Shown one piece after another: positions 44,585 to 53,060 of a DNA stretch of 64,000 bases. Where the stretch lies: positions 186,001-250,000 of the forward strand of contig JACKJC010000002.1 of NCBI GenBank assembly GCA_020638195.1. The letters are read 5' to 3'. Origin of the DNA: Methylobacteriaceae bacterium (GTDB lineage: Bacteria; Pseudomonadota; Alphaproteobacteria; Rhizobiales; Beijerinckiaceae). A model generated the notes under the pieces. That model saw only the letters and a program-made list of their open reading frames with translations, did not search any database and was not told the origin of the DNA. Position 1 is the stretch's first letter. Every line of letters starts with the position of its first letter. A program made the translations under genes and the position numbers.

Positions 44585-45463
44585 ATGGAGCTTCTTTTCC
44601 AACAGATCCTGGCGGGCATTTCGACGGGCGCGATTTACGCCTGCATGGCGCTCGCCGTCGTGATGATTTACCAGGCAATCGACCATCTGAACTTCGCCCA
44701 GGGCGAAATGGCGATGTTCTCGACTTTCATCGCCTGGCAGCTGATCGAGAAGGGCGTGCCCTACTGGCTCGCCTTCCTCATCACGGTCGTGGTCTCCTTC
44801 ATCGGCGGCGTGGCGATCGAACGCATCGTGTTCAAGCCGATCGAACATGCGCCCGTGCTCAGCCACGTCGTCATCTTCATCGCGCTCTATTCGGTCATCA
44901 ACTCGATGGCCGGCTTCATCTGGGACTTCACGGTCAAGAGCTTCCCCTCGCCCTTCGGCTCATCGCCGCTGTTCGGCTCGACGCTGATCTCGTCGCATCA
45001 GGGCGGCATGGTGGCCGTGACGCTGGGGCTGCTGCTCCTGCTGTATCTGTTCTTCAGTTACACGAGCGTGGGTCTTGCGATGCGCGCGGCGGCGGCCAAT
45101 CCCGCCTCGGCGCGGCTCGTCGGCATCCGCGTGTCGTGGATGACGGCGCTCGGCTGGGGCATGGCGGCTGCGATCGGTTCGATCGCCGGCATGCTGATCG
45201 CGCCGGTCGTCTTCCTTGAACCCAACATGATGATCTCGATCCTGCTCTATGGTTTCGCGGGCGCCGTTCTCGGCGGCCTGACGAGCCCGGGCGGCGCCGT
45301 GCTCGGCGGCTTCGCCGTCGGCGTGATCGAGAACCTCGCTGGCACCTACATTCCCGTCATCGGCGCGGAACTCAAGCTGCCGATCGCGCTGGTCGTGATC
45401 GTCGTGGTGCTCGTCTTCAAACCCGCGGGCCTGTTCGGCCGCGTCGTCGTCTCGCGAGTCTGA
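44585..45463 (+). CDS. livH: Branched-chain-type ABC importer permease LivH
   Basis: The 292-residue membrane protein has about eight hydrophobic helices and the LivH motifs GAIYACMALAVVMIYQA near the N-terminus and FAGAVLGGLTSPGGAVLGG in the second half. It forms the channel with LivM. Followed one base later by livM. Confidence 0.93.
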   Translation: MELLFQQILAGISTGAIYACMALAVVMIYQAIDHLNFAQGEMAMFSTFIAWQLIEKGVPYWLAFLITVVVSFIGGVAIERIVFKPIEHAPVLSHVVIFIALYSVINSMAGFIWDFTVKSFPSPFGSSPLFGSTLISSHQGGMVAVTLGLLLLLYLFFSYTSVGLAMRAAAANPASARLVGIRVSWMTALGWGMAAAIGSIAGMLIAPVVFLEPNMMISILLYGFAGAVLGGLTSPGGAVLGGFAVGVIENLAGTYIPVIGAELKLPIALVVIVVVLVFKPAGLFGRVVVSRV

Positions 45464-45464
45464 C

Positions 45465-46508
45465 ATGTCGACACACGAAGAAACCGTCGTCCATCACGAC
45501 ATCGGGGAATCGCCGGAAGGCGAGAACCGTCCCATCGCCCGGCCCGCTGGCGCCAACACGAGCTCGGGCGCGCGACGCATCATCTTCCTGGTGCTGCTGG
45601 CGATCGCACTGATCCTGCCGGCGTTGCTGAAGAACTTCGTCGTCTTCCAGCTCACGCAGACGATGGTCTATGCCATCGCCATTCTCGGCCTGAACCTGCT
45701 CACCGGCTTCAACGGGCAGTTCTCGCTCGGCCATTCGGCCTTCTACGCGGTCGGCGCCTATACGGCGGCGATCATGATGGAACACATGGGCGTCGGCTAC
45801 GTCTGGACGCTGCCGGTGGCCGGCGTCATCTGCTTCATCCTCGGCTTCCTGTTCGGTCTGCCGGCGTTGCGGCTGGAGGGCGTCTATCTCGCGCTCGCCA
45901 CCTTCGCGCTCGCGGCCGCCACGCCGCAGATCCTGAAGCTGTCGCCGCTCGAACACTGGACCGGCGGCGTGCAGGGCATCGTCATCACCAAGCCCGACGC
46001 GCCCTTCGGGCTGCCATTGAACCAGGATCAATGGCTCTACTATTTCACGCTGATCGTCGGCATCATCCTCTACATCTGCGCGACGAATCTCGTGACCAGC
46101 CGCACAGGCCGCGCGCTGATGGCGATCCGCGACAATCCGATCGCGGCGCGTTCGATGGGCGTGAACACCTCGCTCTACAAGGCGAGCGCCTTCGGCCTGT
46201 CGGCCCTCTACACCGGCATCGCCGGCGCGCTCGGCGCGATCATCGTGCAGTTCGTCGCTCCCGACAGCTTCACGCTGACCTTGTCGATCGGCTTCCTGGT
46301 CGGCCTCGTCGTCGGCGGCGTCGGCTGGCTGCCGGGCGCGCTGTTCGGCGGCGCATTCCTGCTGTTCGTGCCGAACATCGCGGAAGGCGTGTCGAAGGGC
46401 CTGTCCGGCGCCGTCTACGGCCTGCTGCTGATCGCCATCATCTATGTGATGCCGTCGGGCCTCGCCGGCTTCGTGCAGGCCATCGTCAACAAGGTACGCG
46501 GCAAGTAG
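45465..46508 (+). CDS. livM: Branched-chain-type ABC importer permease LivM
   Basis: The 347-residue permease has a hydrophilic N-terminal extension (residues 1-38), about nine to ten membrane helices, and LivM motifs LNLLTGFNGQFSLGHSAFY and RTGRALMAIRDNPIAARSMG. It is the last gene of livGFHM. No periplasmic binding protein gene follows, which is unusual. A hairpin with T-run (46515) may end the transcript. Confidence 0.93.
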   Translation: MSTHEETVVHHDIGESPEGENRPIARPAGANTSSGARRIIFLVLLAIALILPALLKNFVVFQLTQTMVYAIAILGLNLLTGFNGQFSLGHSAFYAVGAYTAAIMMEHMGVGYVWTLPVAGVICFILGFLFGLPALRLEGVYLALATFALAAATPQILKLSPLEHWTGGVQGIVITKPDAPFGLPLNQDQWLYYFTLIVGIILYICATNLVTSRTGRALMAIRDNPIAARSMGVNTSLYKASAFGLSALYTGIAGALGAIIVQFVAPDSFTLTLSIGFLVGLVVGGVGWLPGALFGGAFLLFVPNIAEGVSKGLSGAVYGLLLIAIIYVMPSGLAGFVQAIVNKVRGK

Positions 46509-46514
46509 GATGGT

Positions 46515-46578
46515 CCGCGAGCCCTTGGGCTCGCGGTTTCCACATTATCAACGGGACTGCGAGCCGCCGGGCTCGCGG
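46515..46578. repeat. Intergenic repeat family E, copy 1 (two hairpins)
   Basis: First hairpin CCGCGAGCCC-TT-GGGCTCGCGG (46515-46536), followed by TTTCC and a possible terminator for livM; second hairpin GCGAGCC-GCCG-GGCTCGC (46559-46576). A matching element lies at 58561. The motif is built from GCGAGCC/GGCTCGC units. Confidence 0.85.
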
Positions 46579-46603
46579 TCCTTTCTTCGTTGAGGAGCAC
46601 ACC

Positions 46604-47671
46604 ATGTCGCGCAGCTATCGCATTGCCGTGATTCCCGGCGACGGCATCGGCAAGGAAACGACGCCCGAAGGCGTGCGCGTGCTTGAACAGGCGGCGAAGA
46701 AATTCGGTTTCAGGCTCGAGCAGGACTGGTTCGACTTTTCCTCTTACGATTATTACGCCAAGCACGGCCGCATGCTGCCGGAGGACTGGAAGGAGAAGAT
46801 CGGCAAGCACGACGCGATCTTCTTCGGCGCCGTCGGCTGGCCGGAGAAAATCGCCGATCACGTGTCGCTCTGGGGCTCTCTCCTGCTGTTTAGGCGAGAA
46901 TTCGACCAGTTCGTCAACCTGCGGCCGGTCAAACTCATGCCGGGCGTGCCGTGCCCGCTCGCCGGTCGCAAGCCCGGCGACATCGACTTCTATGTCGTGC
47001 GTGAAAATACCGAGGGCGAATATTCCTCGATCGGCGGGCGCATGTTTCCCGGCACGGAGCGTGAATTCGTGGTGCAGGAGACGGTGATGACGCGCACCGG
47101 CGTCGACCGCATCCTGAAATTCGCCTTCGATCTGGCGCAACGCCGGCCGAAGAAGCATTTGACATCCGCCACCAAGTCCAATGGCATTTCCATTACCATG
47201 CCGTACTGGGACGAGCGTGTGGAGGCGATGGCGAAAAGCTATCCGGACGTGAAGTGGGACAAGTACCACATCGACATTCTGACCGCGCATTTCGTGCTGC
47301 ATCCCGACTGGTTCGACGTCGTGGTGGCGTCCAACCTGTTCGGCGACATCCTCTCCGACCTCGGGCCCGCCTGCGCCGGCACGATCGGCATCGCGCCCTC
47401 GGCCAACATCAGCGACGGAGGATTTCCTTCGCTGTTCGAGCCTGTGCATGGCTCTGCGCCGGACATTGCAGGGCAGGGCATCGCCAATCCGATCGGCCAG
47501 ATCTGGTCGGGCGCGATGATGCTCGAACATCTCGGCGAGCGCGAAGCGGCGGCCGAGATCGTGAGCGCGATCGAGCGCACGCTCGCGGAACGCATGCTTC
47601 GCACGCGCGATCTCGGCGGCAATGCGGACACGGTCGCCGCCGGCAAGGCGATCGCGGAGGCGCTGGGCTAA
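46604..47671 (+). CDS. Tartrate dehydrogenase / D-malate dehydrogenase (TtuC/DmlA family)
   Basis: The 355-residue NAD-dependent beta-decarboxylating dehydrogenase starts SYRIAVIPGDGIGKE and has YVVRENTEGEYSSIGGR, ASNLFGDILSDLGPA and PSLFEPVHGSAPDIAGQG, the isocitrate/isopropylmalate fold pattern. The spacing and ISDGGFPSLFEP segment fit the tartrate/D-malate subgroup rather than LeuB. It oxidises and can decarboxylate malate- or tartrate-like acids, using a divalent metal. The ATG at 46604 has TGAGGAG upstream. Placed after livGFHM, so the importer may take up a hydroxy acid. Confidence 0.88.
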   Translation: MSRSYRIAVIPGDGIGKETTPEGVRVLEQAAKKFGFRLEQDWFDFSSYDYYAKHGRMLPEDWKEKIGKHDAIFFGAVGWPEKIADHVSLWGSLLLFRREFDQFVNLRPVKLMPGVPCPLAGRKPGDIDFYVVRENTEGEYSSIGGRMFPGTEREFVVQETVMTRTGVDRILKFAFDLAQRRPKKHLTSATKSNGISITMPYWDERVEAMAKSYPDVKWDKYHIDILTAHFVLHPDWFDVVVASNLFGDILSDLGPACAGTIGIAPSANISDGGFPSLFEPVHGSAPDIAGQGIANPIGQIWSGAMMLEHLGEREAAAEIVSAIERTLAERMLRTRDLGGNADTVAAGKAIAEALG

Positions 47672-48318
47672 CGCCGCGCCGCGAACAGGCGGTAGACCCA
47701 ATAGCGCTCGTCGGTCTCGATCAGGCGCGCGATGCGGGCGGGCGTTTCGCCCGTCACGCTGCGCACCTCGCGGCCCATGTGCGATTGATCCGCATATCCC
47801 GCATCGAGCGCTGTTTGCGCGAGCTTCTTCCTGCCTGCACTCGACAATGACTCGACGCGCGCGTAACGCCGCAATTCGCGCAATGACAGGCCGGTCCAGC
47901 CCTTGATGCGTCGCTGGCTTTGACGTGAGCTCCCTATGCGGACGAAGGCGCGGGCCGCGAGCGAACGGGTTCAGTCCTCGGGCCGGGCGAATGCCGGCAT
48001 CCTTGCGGGACGCGAATCGCACCACAGCGGCGTTGCGCGATGCTGAAAGTCTTAGAATGCGGAGGGCAGATCGTCGCTCACTGCGAGGTTGCGCAGCAGA
48101 TCGCGAAACTGGCCTGGGGGCAGCGCGTCCAGCGCCAGAATGCGCCCGCGAATGGAACCGGGATCAATGCCGCTCAATGCGCGCAATGCGTCGGGATAGA
48201 GGCCGATCGTCATCACGCTGACGCCATCGGGGCTCCAGCTCGTCAGCGGGCGACTGAATGGTCCCGCGACAAAAATTTTGGGCAAGGGCGTCGTCGCATG
48301 GCAGGATTGCGACGTCAC
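47668..48318 (-). pseudogene. AraC-family regulator remnant (5'-truncated, frameshifted)
   Basis: Two frames on the minus strand together look like one AraC-type regulator. From about 48280 the frame to 48052 reads KIFVAGPFSRPLTSWSPDG and GLYPDALRALSGID, like the sensor half. From about 47990 to 47668, in another frame, it reads SSRQSQRRIKGWTGLSLREL, RRYARVE and DAGYADQSHMGREV, the AraC DNA-binding half. A stop lies between them, and about 40 residues expected in the linker seem missing. The N-terminal 60-70 residues are absent. The gene is therefore not functional as it stands. Confidence 0.65.
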
Positions 48319-48538
48319 GCTCGATGTCTGGCCGCAGATGACGCACGATTTCCAGGCTCACGGATGCGCGCGCCCCGAAAGCGGCGAAGCGATCGACCGC
48401 ATTCGAGCAGCGATCGCGCATTATCGCGCCCGCGACGTGCGGACGCCGTTCGAAACCTGCGCCCAGACTGAATTGCGCAGCGTGCGTGGTTCGCCCGAGG
48501 CCGCCTATTTCGCCGAGGCCGCGTCGAATTCCTCGTAG
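48278..48538 (+). pseudogene. Alpha/beta-hydrolase C-terminal remnant
   Basis: The plus-strand frame reads DVTLDVWPQMTHDFQAHG, then SGEAIDRIRAAIAHYRAR, which resembles the end of esterases of the HSL-like alpha/beta-hydrolase group, with the catalytic His in MTHDF. The nucleophile and Asp parts and about 200 residues are absent. It begins exactly where the opposing AraC remnant loses its own N-terminal part. Beyond about base 48440 the frame no longer looks like the family. Confidence 0.55.
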
Positions 48539-48936
48539 TCGAGCGACAATTGGCGTTTGCCGGTTACGTCGACATAGATGATCACGCCGCGCTCCGCGTC
48601 GACAAAGGCATAGGAATGCCAGCCGTTGGCCTGCGCCATGCGGGCGTTGAGCTCATTGTAATAGGCGTCGTTGATACGCACGAGCGGTTCGCCCGGCAAT
48701 CCCACCGTGAAGATCGGATAGACGTCGCCATTGCACAATTCGACCTTGCGGATCTTCACGCGCGATGTCTCCATCACCTTGCGGGTGGGATGAGACCATG
48801 TCGCGAGGTCGAGCGTGCGGCAGCCGCTGGCCTTCTCGCGATAAAGCGCCGTCGCTTCGAGCGGCGTCGCAAAAGCGACGCCCGACGCAATGGAAAACCC
48901 CAAGGCGGCGATGGCGAATGGACGCAGGGCGGACAT
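48505..48936 (-). CDS. Exported hypothetical protein
   Basis: The 143-residue protein has a signal peptide (MSALRPFAIAALGFSIASG, cut near AFA) and a small soluble domain with two cysteines (SGCRTLDLATW and VELCNGDVYP) that may form a disulfide, plus Tyr-rich segments. Not recognised as a named family. The ATG at 48936 is chosen because it starts the signal peptide. It lies 70 bp downstream of a cytochrome c gene on the same strand and could be co-transcribed. Confidence 0.7.
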   Translation of the reverse strand: MSALRPFAIAALGFSIASGVAFATPLEATALYREKASGCRTLDLATWSHPTRKVMETSRVKIRKVELCNGDVYPIFTVGLPGEPLVRINDAYYNELNARMAQANGWHSYAFVDAERGVIIYVDVTGKRQLSLDYEEFDAASAK

Positions 48937-49006
48937 GGCGCAGCTCTCCTGATACGGGAAAAGCCTGCCACGAACCCGCACGCCGCGCCGTGCGCTGGCG
49001 CAAGCT

Positions 49007-49438
49007 TCAACGCGCGACCTGGTTCTCCATCCGCTCCTGATGCACGAGGGCCCAGACATAGGCGGTCACGGCGTCGACGTCGGCGGGCGTGAGATCGCCG
49101 TCCTGCCCCGGCGCCAGCTTCATGTTGTTGAGGATGGTCGCCTTGATCTGCGCGAAGCTCTCGCCCCAGTTGAGGCTGCCATTGGTGAGATCGTTGCCGG
49201 TCGCCGTGCCCTTGCCGTCCCAGCCGTGGCACTGGAAGCAGGTTCCGCGCGCCGCCTCGCCGTGGAAAATGCGGTCGCCGAGCATCAATTGCTCGCGGGT
49301 CGAATTGACCGAGACGGGGAGGGCGTCGACGTTCGGCCGCGGCGGCCGTTCCACGGCTATCGCGGGTGTCGTCAGCACAGCGGTCAGGCCTGCCGCGGCC
49401 CGCACGAGCGCGACGACGTGGCTTCTCGAGAACATCAT
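49007..49438 (-). CDS. Periplasmic c-type cytochrome
   Basis: The 143-residue protein has a signal peptide ending TPAIA, one heme motif CFQCH in the middle, and an axial Met candidate in NNMKLAPG. It is a class I-like monoheme cytochrome. The ATG at 49438 is preferred because GGGAGG lies 4 bases upstream. No oxidase or dehydrogenase partner is adjacent, so its electron partner is unknown. Confidence 0.85.
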   Translation of the reverse strand: MMFSRSHVVALVRAAAGLTAVLTTPAIAVERPPRPNVDALPVSVNSTREQLMLGDRIFHGEAARGTCFQCHGWDGKGTATGNDLTNGSLNWGESFAQIKATILNNMKLAPGQDGDLTPADVDAVTAYVWALVHQERMENQVAR

Positions 49439-49568
49439 GCGGCCTCCCATGCTCCGGCGGCTCGCCTTCCTTGCATCGGGCGATATTGCGCCGCGCGCGC
49501 CGGTCATGCAAACCCTGTCCCTGGCGCGAATTAGAGCGCGCTGTCACAGGCGCGAGGGCCGCTGCGGA

Positions 49569-50348
49569 ATGACCGAGAATCTTCACGTCGAAATCCACGA
49601 CGGCGTCGCCGAGGTGACGTTGAACCGCCCGCGCCAGCGAAACGCGCTGACATTGTCCATGTATGAACGGCTGCTCGGCTTCTGCGAAAAGGCGGCGCGC
49701 GATTCCAGCCTGCGTGTCGTTCTGATCACCGGCGCGGGCGACAAGGCCTTCGCGGCGGGCACCGATATCGCCGAGTTCCACACGGTCAAGACAGCCGACG
49801 ACGGGCTTGCCTACGAGGCGAAGATCGAGCGCGTGCTGTCGGCGCTGGAGACCCTCGCGATTCCGACGATCGCGGCGATCGCGGGCGCCTGCACAGGCGG
49901 TGGGGCTGCGATCGCGGCCTGCTGCGACCTGCGCATCGCCACACGCTCCATGAAGTTCGGCTTTCCGATCTCGCGCACGCTCGGCAATTGCCTGTCGGTC
50001 GCCAATTACGCGCGGCTCGCGCATCTGATCGGGCCGGCGCGGGTGAAGGACCTGTTTTTCACGGCGCGACTGATGGAGGCGGACGAGGCGTTTGCTGTCG
50101 GGGTCGTCAACGAACTCGTGGACGATCATGAAACGCTGATGCGTCGTGCGCGAGAAGTCGCGGCGACGGTTGCCGGCCATGCGCCGCTGACGCTGCGCGC
50201 GACGAAGGAGGCGCTGCGCCGTATCGCCGCCGCGCAGACGCTGCCGCCCGACGACGATCTCGTGGGGCTGTGCTACGCCTCGCAGGATTTTCGGGAGGGG
50301 ATCGACTCCTTCCTGGCGAAGCGCGCGCCACAGTGGAAGGGTCGCTGA
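49569..50348 (+). CDS. Enoyl-CoA hydratase/isomerase-family protein (CaiD-like context), catalytic Glu missing
   Basis: The 259-residue crotonase-fold protein has AFAAGTDIAEF and GACTGGGAAIAACCDLRIA for the oxyanion hole. By eye both catalytic glutamates of rat hydratase are replaced (GGGCE becomes GGGAA; the QPE position reads FPI). A non-hydratase crotonase reaction is likely. It lies 5 bp before a class III CoA-transferase gene, like caiD with caiB, so it may act on the CoA ester made by that enzyme. The ATG at 49569 starts MTENLHVEIHDG. Confidence 0.85.
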   Translation: MTENLHVEIHDGVAEVTLNRPRQRNALTLSMYERLLGFCEKAARDSSLRVVLITGAGDKAFAAGTDIAEFHTVKTADDGLAYEAKIERVLSALETLAIPTIAAIAGACTGGGAAIAACCDLRIATRSMKFGFPISRTLGNCLSVANYARLAHLIGPARVKDLFFTARLMEADEAFAVGVVNELVDDHETLMRRAREVAATVAGHAPLTLRATKEALRRIAAAQTLPPDDDLVGLCYASQDFREGIDSFLAKRAPQWKGR

Positions 50349-50353
50349 GCGTG

Positions 50354-51550
50354 ATGAAGCATCTCTTCGACGGCCTCAAGATCATCGACTGCGCGAGCTT
50401 CATCGCCGCGCCGGCTGCGGCGACCATCCTGTCGGATTTCGGCGCCGAGGTGATCAAGATCGAACCGCCGACAGGCGACGCCTATCGTCAGACCGGCCCT
50501 GCGCCCGGCCAGCCCGCGACCGAGCACAATTTTCCGTGGATCATGGACTCGCGCAACAAGCGGAGCATCGCCGTCGATCTCGCCACGGCCGACGGCGAGG
50601 AAATATTGCGGCGCCTCAGCGCCGACGCCGACGTGTTCATCACCAACTATCCGATGCGCGTGCGTGAAAAGCTGGGTTTCGATTTCGCCACGCTCGAAAG
50701 GCTCAATCCGCGTCTGATCTATGCGTCGTTCTCCGGCTATGGCGACAAGGGCGCCGAGGCCGAAAAGCCAGGCTTCGACACGACGGCCTGGTGGGCGCGC
50801 TCGGGCATGATGGACGCGGTTCGCGCAGCGGGCGCGCCGCCTGCGCGCTCGACCGGAGGCATGGGCGATCATCCGACGTCGCTCGCGGTCCTGTCGGGTA
50901 TTTTGATGGCGCTCTACCGGCGCGAGAAGACGGGGCAGGGCGCGGAAGTGACGTCGTCGCTGATCGCCAGCGGCATTTGGGCCAACGCCTTTCTCGTGCA
51001 GGCGGCGCTTTGCGGCGCGGAGTTTTCGCCGCCGAAGCCAAGGGAACTGGCCAGCAATGCGCTGGCGACGTTCTACCAGTGCCGCGACGGGCTGTGGCTG
51101 ATCCTGTCGATCCACAACGAGGAGCGGCTGTGGCCAGAGCTGGTCGCCTGCCTGGAACGGCCGGATCTTGCAGACGACCCGCGCTTTCGCACCAAGCCAG
51201 ACAGGCTGGCGCATGCGCGCGCCTTGATCGACGAACTCGACGCGGCCTTCTCGACGCGCGATCGCGCCGACTGGCGCGCGCGCCTCAACGCGCGCGGCAT
51301 ATTGTTCGAGATCGTCGCGCCGGTGACCGACGTCCCCAATGATCCGCAGGCCCTGCAAAACGACATACTCGTGCCTTTCGCCGACAGCGATCTCAAGACG
51401 GTGAATTCGCCGATCTGGATCAGCGGCGAGGACAAGGTCGCGCCGCGCATGGCGCCGGATCTCGGCCAGCACACGGATGAGGTCCTGCGCGAAATCGGTT
51501 TTGGCGAAGCCGATATCGCGCGCATGCGCGCGACCAAGGCCGTCGTCTGA
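50354..51550 (+). CDS. Class III CoA-transferase (CaiB/BaiF family)
   Basis: The 398-residue protein starts MKHLFDGLKIIDCASFIAAP and has IKIEPPTGD, NKRSIAVDL and the nucleophilic Asp142 in KPGFD, all typical of family III CoA-transferases. These move CoA between carboxylic acids. The ATG at 50354 (or the GTG at 50351) is 5 bp after the crotonase-like gene, so the two form an operon. Substrate unknown. Confidence 0.92.
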   Translation: MKHLFDGLKIIDCASFIAAPAAATILSDFGAEVIKIEPPTGDAYRQTGPAPGQPATEHNFPWIMDSRNKRSIAVDLATADGEEILRRLSADADVFITNYPMRVREKLGFDFATLERLNPRLIYASFSGYGDKGAEAEKPGFDTTAWWARSGMMDAVRAAGAPPARSTGGMGDHPTSLAVLSGILMALYRREKTGQGAEVTSSLIASGIWANAFLVQAALCGAEFSPPKPRELASNALATFYQCRDGLWLILSIHNEERLWPELVACLERPDLADDPRFRTKPDRLAHARALIDELDAAFSTRDRADWRARLNARGILFEIVAPVTDVPNDPQALQNDILVPFADSDLKTVNSPIWISGEDKVAPRMAPDLGQHTDEVLREIGFGEADIARMRATKAVV

Positions 51551-51553
51551 AAC

Positions 51554-51805
51554 TTATTTTGGCACGATTTTGCGGCCGTTTTTCTTCAATGGAGGCTTGA
51601 TCACGGGCATGCGGGGGCGGCCGTGCGGCGGCGGTTTCACCTGCATTTCGGGATCGACGTGCGTCGGCGGCCTGATCACGCCGTGTGACTTGTTCAGCTT
51701 GTGGCTGAGAGAGCCTTTCGGTTGCTCCTGCTGCGTTTCGCGCGGCGCGGCGTAGGCCGCGCCGCCCATGGTGAGCAGCGCGGCGAGTGCGATGAATGTC
51801 TTCAT
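51554..51805 (-). CDS. Small exported proline/lysine-rich protein
   Basis: The 83-residue protein has a signal peptide (MKTFIALAALLTMGGAAYA) and a basic mature part rich in Pro and Lys (HVDPEMQVKPPP, MPVIKPPLKK). Not recognised; proteins of this kind are common and uncharacterised in rhizobia. It is convergent with the CoA-transferase gene (3-bp gap). Confidence 0.65.
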   Translation of the reverse strand: MKTFIALAALLTMGGAAYAAPRETQQEQPKGSLSHKLNKSHGVIRPPTHVDPEMQVKPPPHGRPRMPVIKPPLKKNGRKIVPK

Positions 51806-51857
51806 CCGGCAAAAACGCCCGCCGCGCGGCGCAGTTCCGAGACGCCCGCCCGGCCGG

Positions 51858-52865
51858 CTACTTTCCGGTCGTCACCATGATCTTGCCGAGATGGGCCGAG
51901 CTTTCCATCAGCTCGTGCGCCTGCCGAGTCTGTTCCATCGGGAAGGTCGCATGGACGAGCGGCTTGACCGCGCCGGTGTCGAGCAGCGGCCAGACCTTTT
52001 CACGCAAGGCGGCTGCGACGGTCGCTTTCTGCGCAAGCGTGCGCGGACGCAGGGTCGAGCCGGTCAAGGTCAAGCGCTTCACCATCACGGGCGTGAAGTT
52101 CAGCTTCTCGACCATCGGCCCCTGCAGGAAGGCGATCTGCACCAGCCTGCCCTCGAGCGCGAGGATCGAGACGTTCTTCGGAATGTAGGGCCCGCCGACC
52201 ATGTCGAGAATGACGTCGACGCCGCGCTTTTCGGTGATCTTGAGGACTTCCGCGACGAAATCCTGCGTGCGGTAGTCGATGGCGTAATCTGCGCCGATCT
52301 TGCGGCAGAAGTCACACTTTTCAGCAGAGCCGGCGGTGGCGATTACCGTGGCGCCGAAATGCTTGGCGAGCTGGATCGCAGTGGAGCCGATGCCCGAGGA
52401 GCCGCCGTGCACGAGCAGGGTTTCGCCCCTGGTCAGTCGCCCTCTCGTGAAAACGTTGTCGTAGACGGTGAAATAGGTTTCCGGAACGCCGGCGGCTTCC
52501 AGCATGGACAAGGCCTTGGGGCGCGGCAGGCATAGCGCGGCGTCGGCCAGCGCATATTCGGCATAGCCGCCGGAGCCGACCAGCGCGCAGACCTCGTCGC
52601 CGACACTTACGCCCGTCACGTTCGGACCCAGCGCGACGATGCGGCCGGCGATCTCGAGGCCTGGCACTTGGGTTTCGCCGGGCGGCGGCGGATAGGCGCC
52701 GGTGCGCTGGATGCAGTCCGGACGGTTGATGCCGAAGGCGGCGACTTCGACCAGAACCTTGCCGGCGCCGGGCGTAGGAACCTCGGCCTCGACCAGTTTG
52801 ACGACCTCGGGTCCGCCCGCGCCATCGAAAATCACCTGACGCATTTTGGTCGGCAGTGCGGGCAT
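51858..52865 (-). CDS. NAD(P)H-quinone oxidoreductase, zinc-independent MDR (PIG3-type)
   Basis: The 335-residue medium-chain reductase begins with MRQVIFDGAGGPEVVKL after a short leader, and has GLEIAGRIVALGPNVTG and HGGSSGIGSTAIQLAK (nucleotide loop). No zinc-ligand cysteines are seen at the usual sites, which fits the quinone oxidoreductase/PIG3 branch. It reduces quinones or alkenals with NADPH. The ATG at 52865 has AGGAAAAC upstream. Confidence 0.9.
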   Translation of the reverse strand: MPALPTKMRQVIFDGAGGPEVVKLVEAEVPTPGAGKVLVEVAAFGINRPDCIQRTGAYPPPPGETQVPGLEIAGRIVALGPNVTGVSVGDEVCALVGSGGYAEYALADAALCLPRPKALSMLEAAGVPETYFTVYDNVFTRGRLTRGETLLVHGGSSGIGSTAIQLAKHFGATVIATAGSAEKCDFCRKIGADYAIDYRTQDFVAEVLKITEKRGVDVILDMVGGPYIPKNVSILALEGRLVQIAFLQGPMVEKLNFTPVMVKRLTLTGSTLRPRTLAQKATVAAALREKVWPLLDTGAVKPLVHATFPMEQTRQAHELMESSAHLGKIMVTTGK

Positions 52866-53060
52866 GGGGTTTTCCTCCGTTGATCCCCCGGAATTAGGGG
52901 ATTGCGGCTCGGAGAGCAATGTGGCCACTCGGGCTCGGACGGTATAGTGAAGCGCAGCGAATCAGCGCGCCCGAGAGCGCGCGGTTCTGCTGGACCGCTT
53001 GGCTCGGCGCGCCTTCGGGAAGGCGACGGCGCCAGCGACAGAGGGACAGGCGAAAACGCA

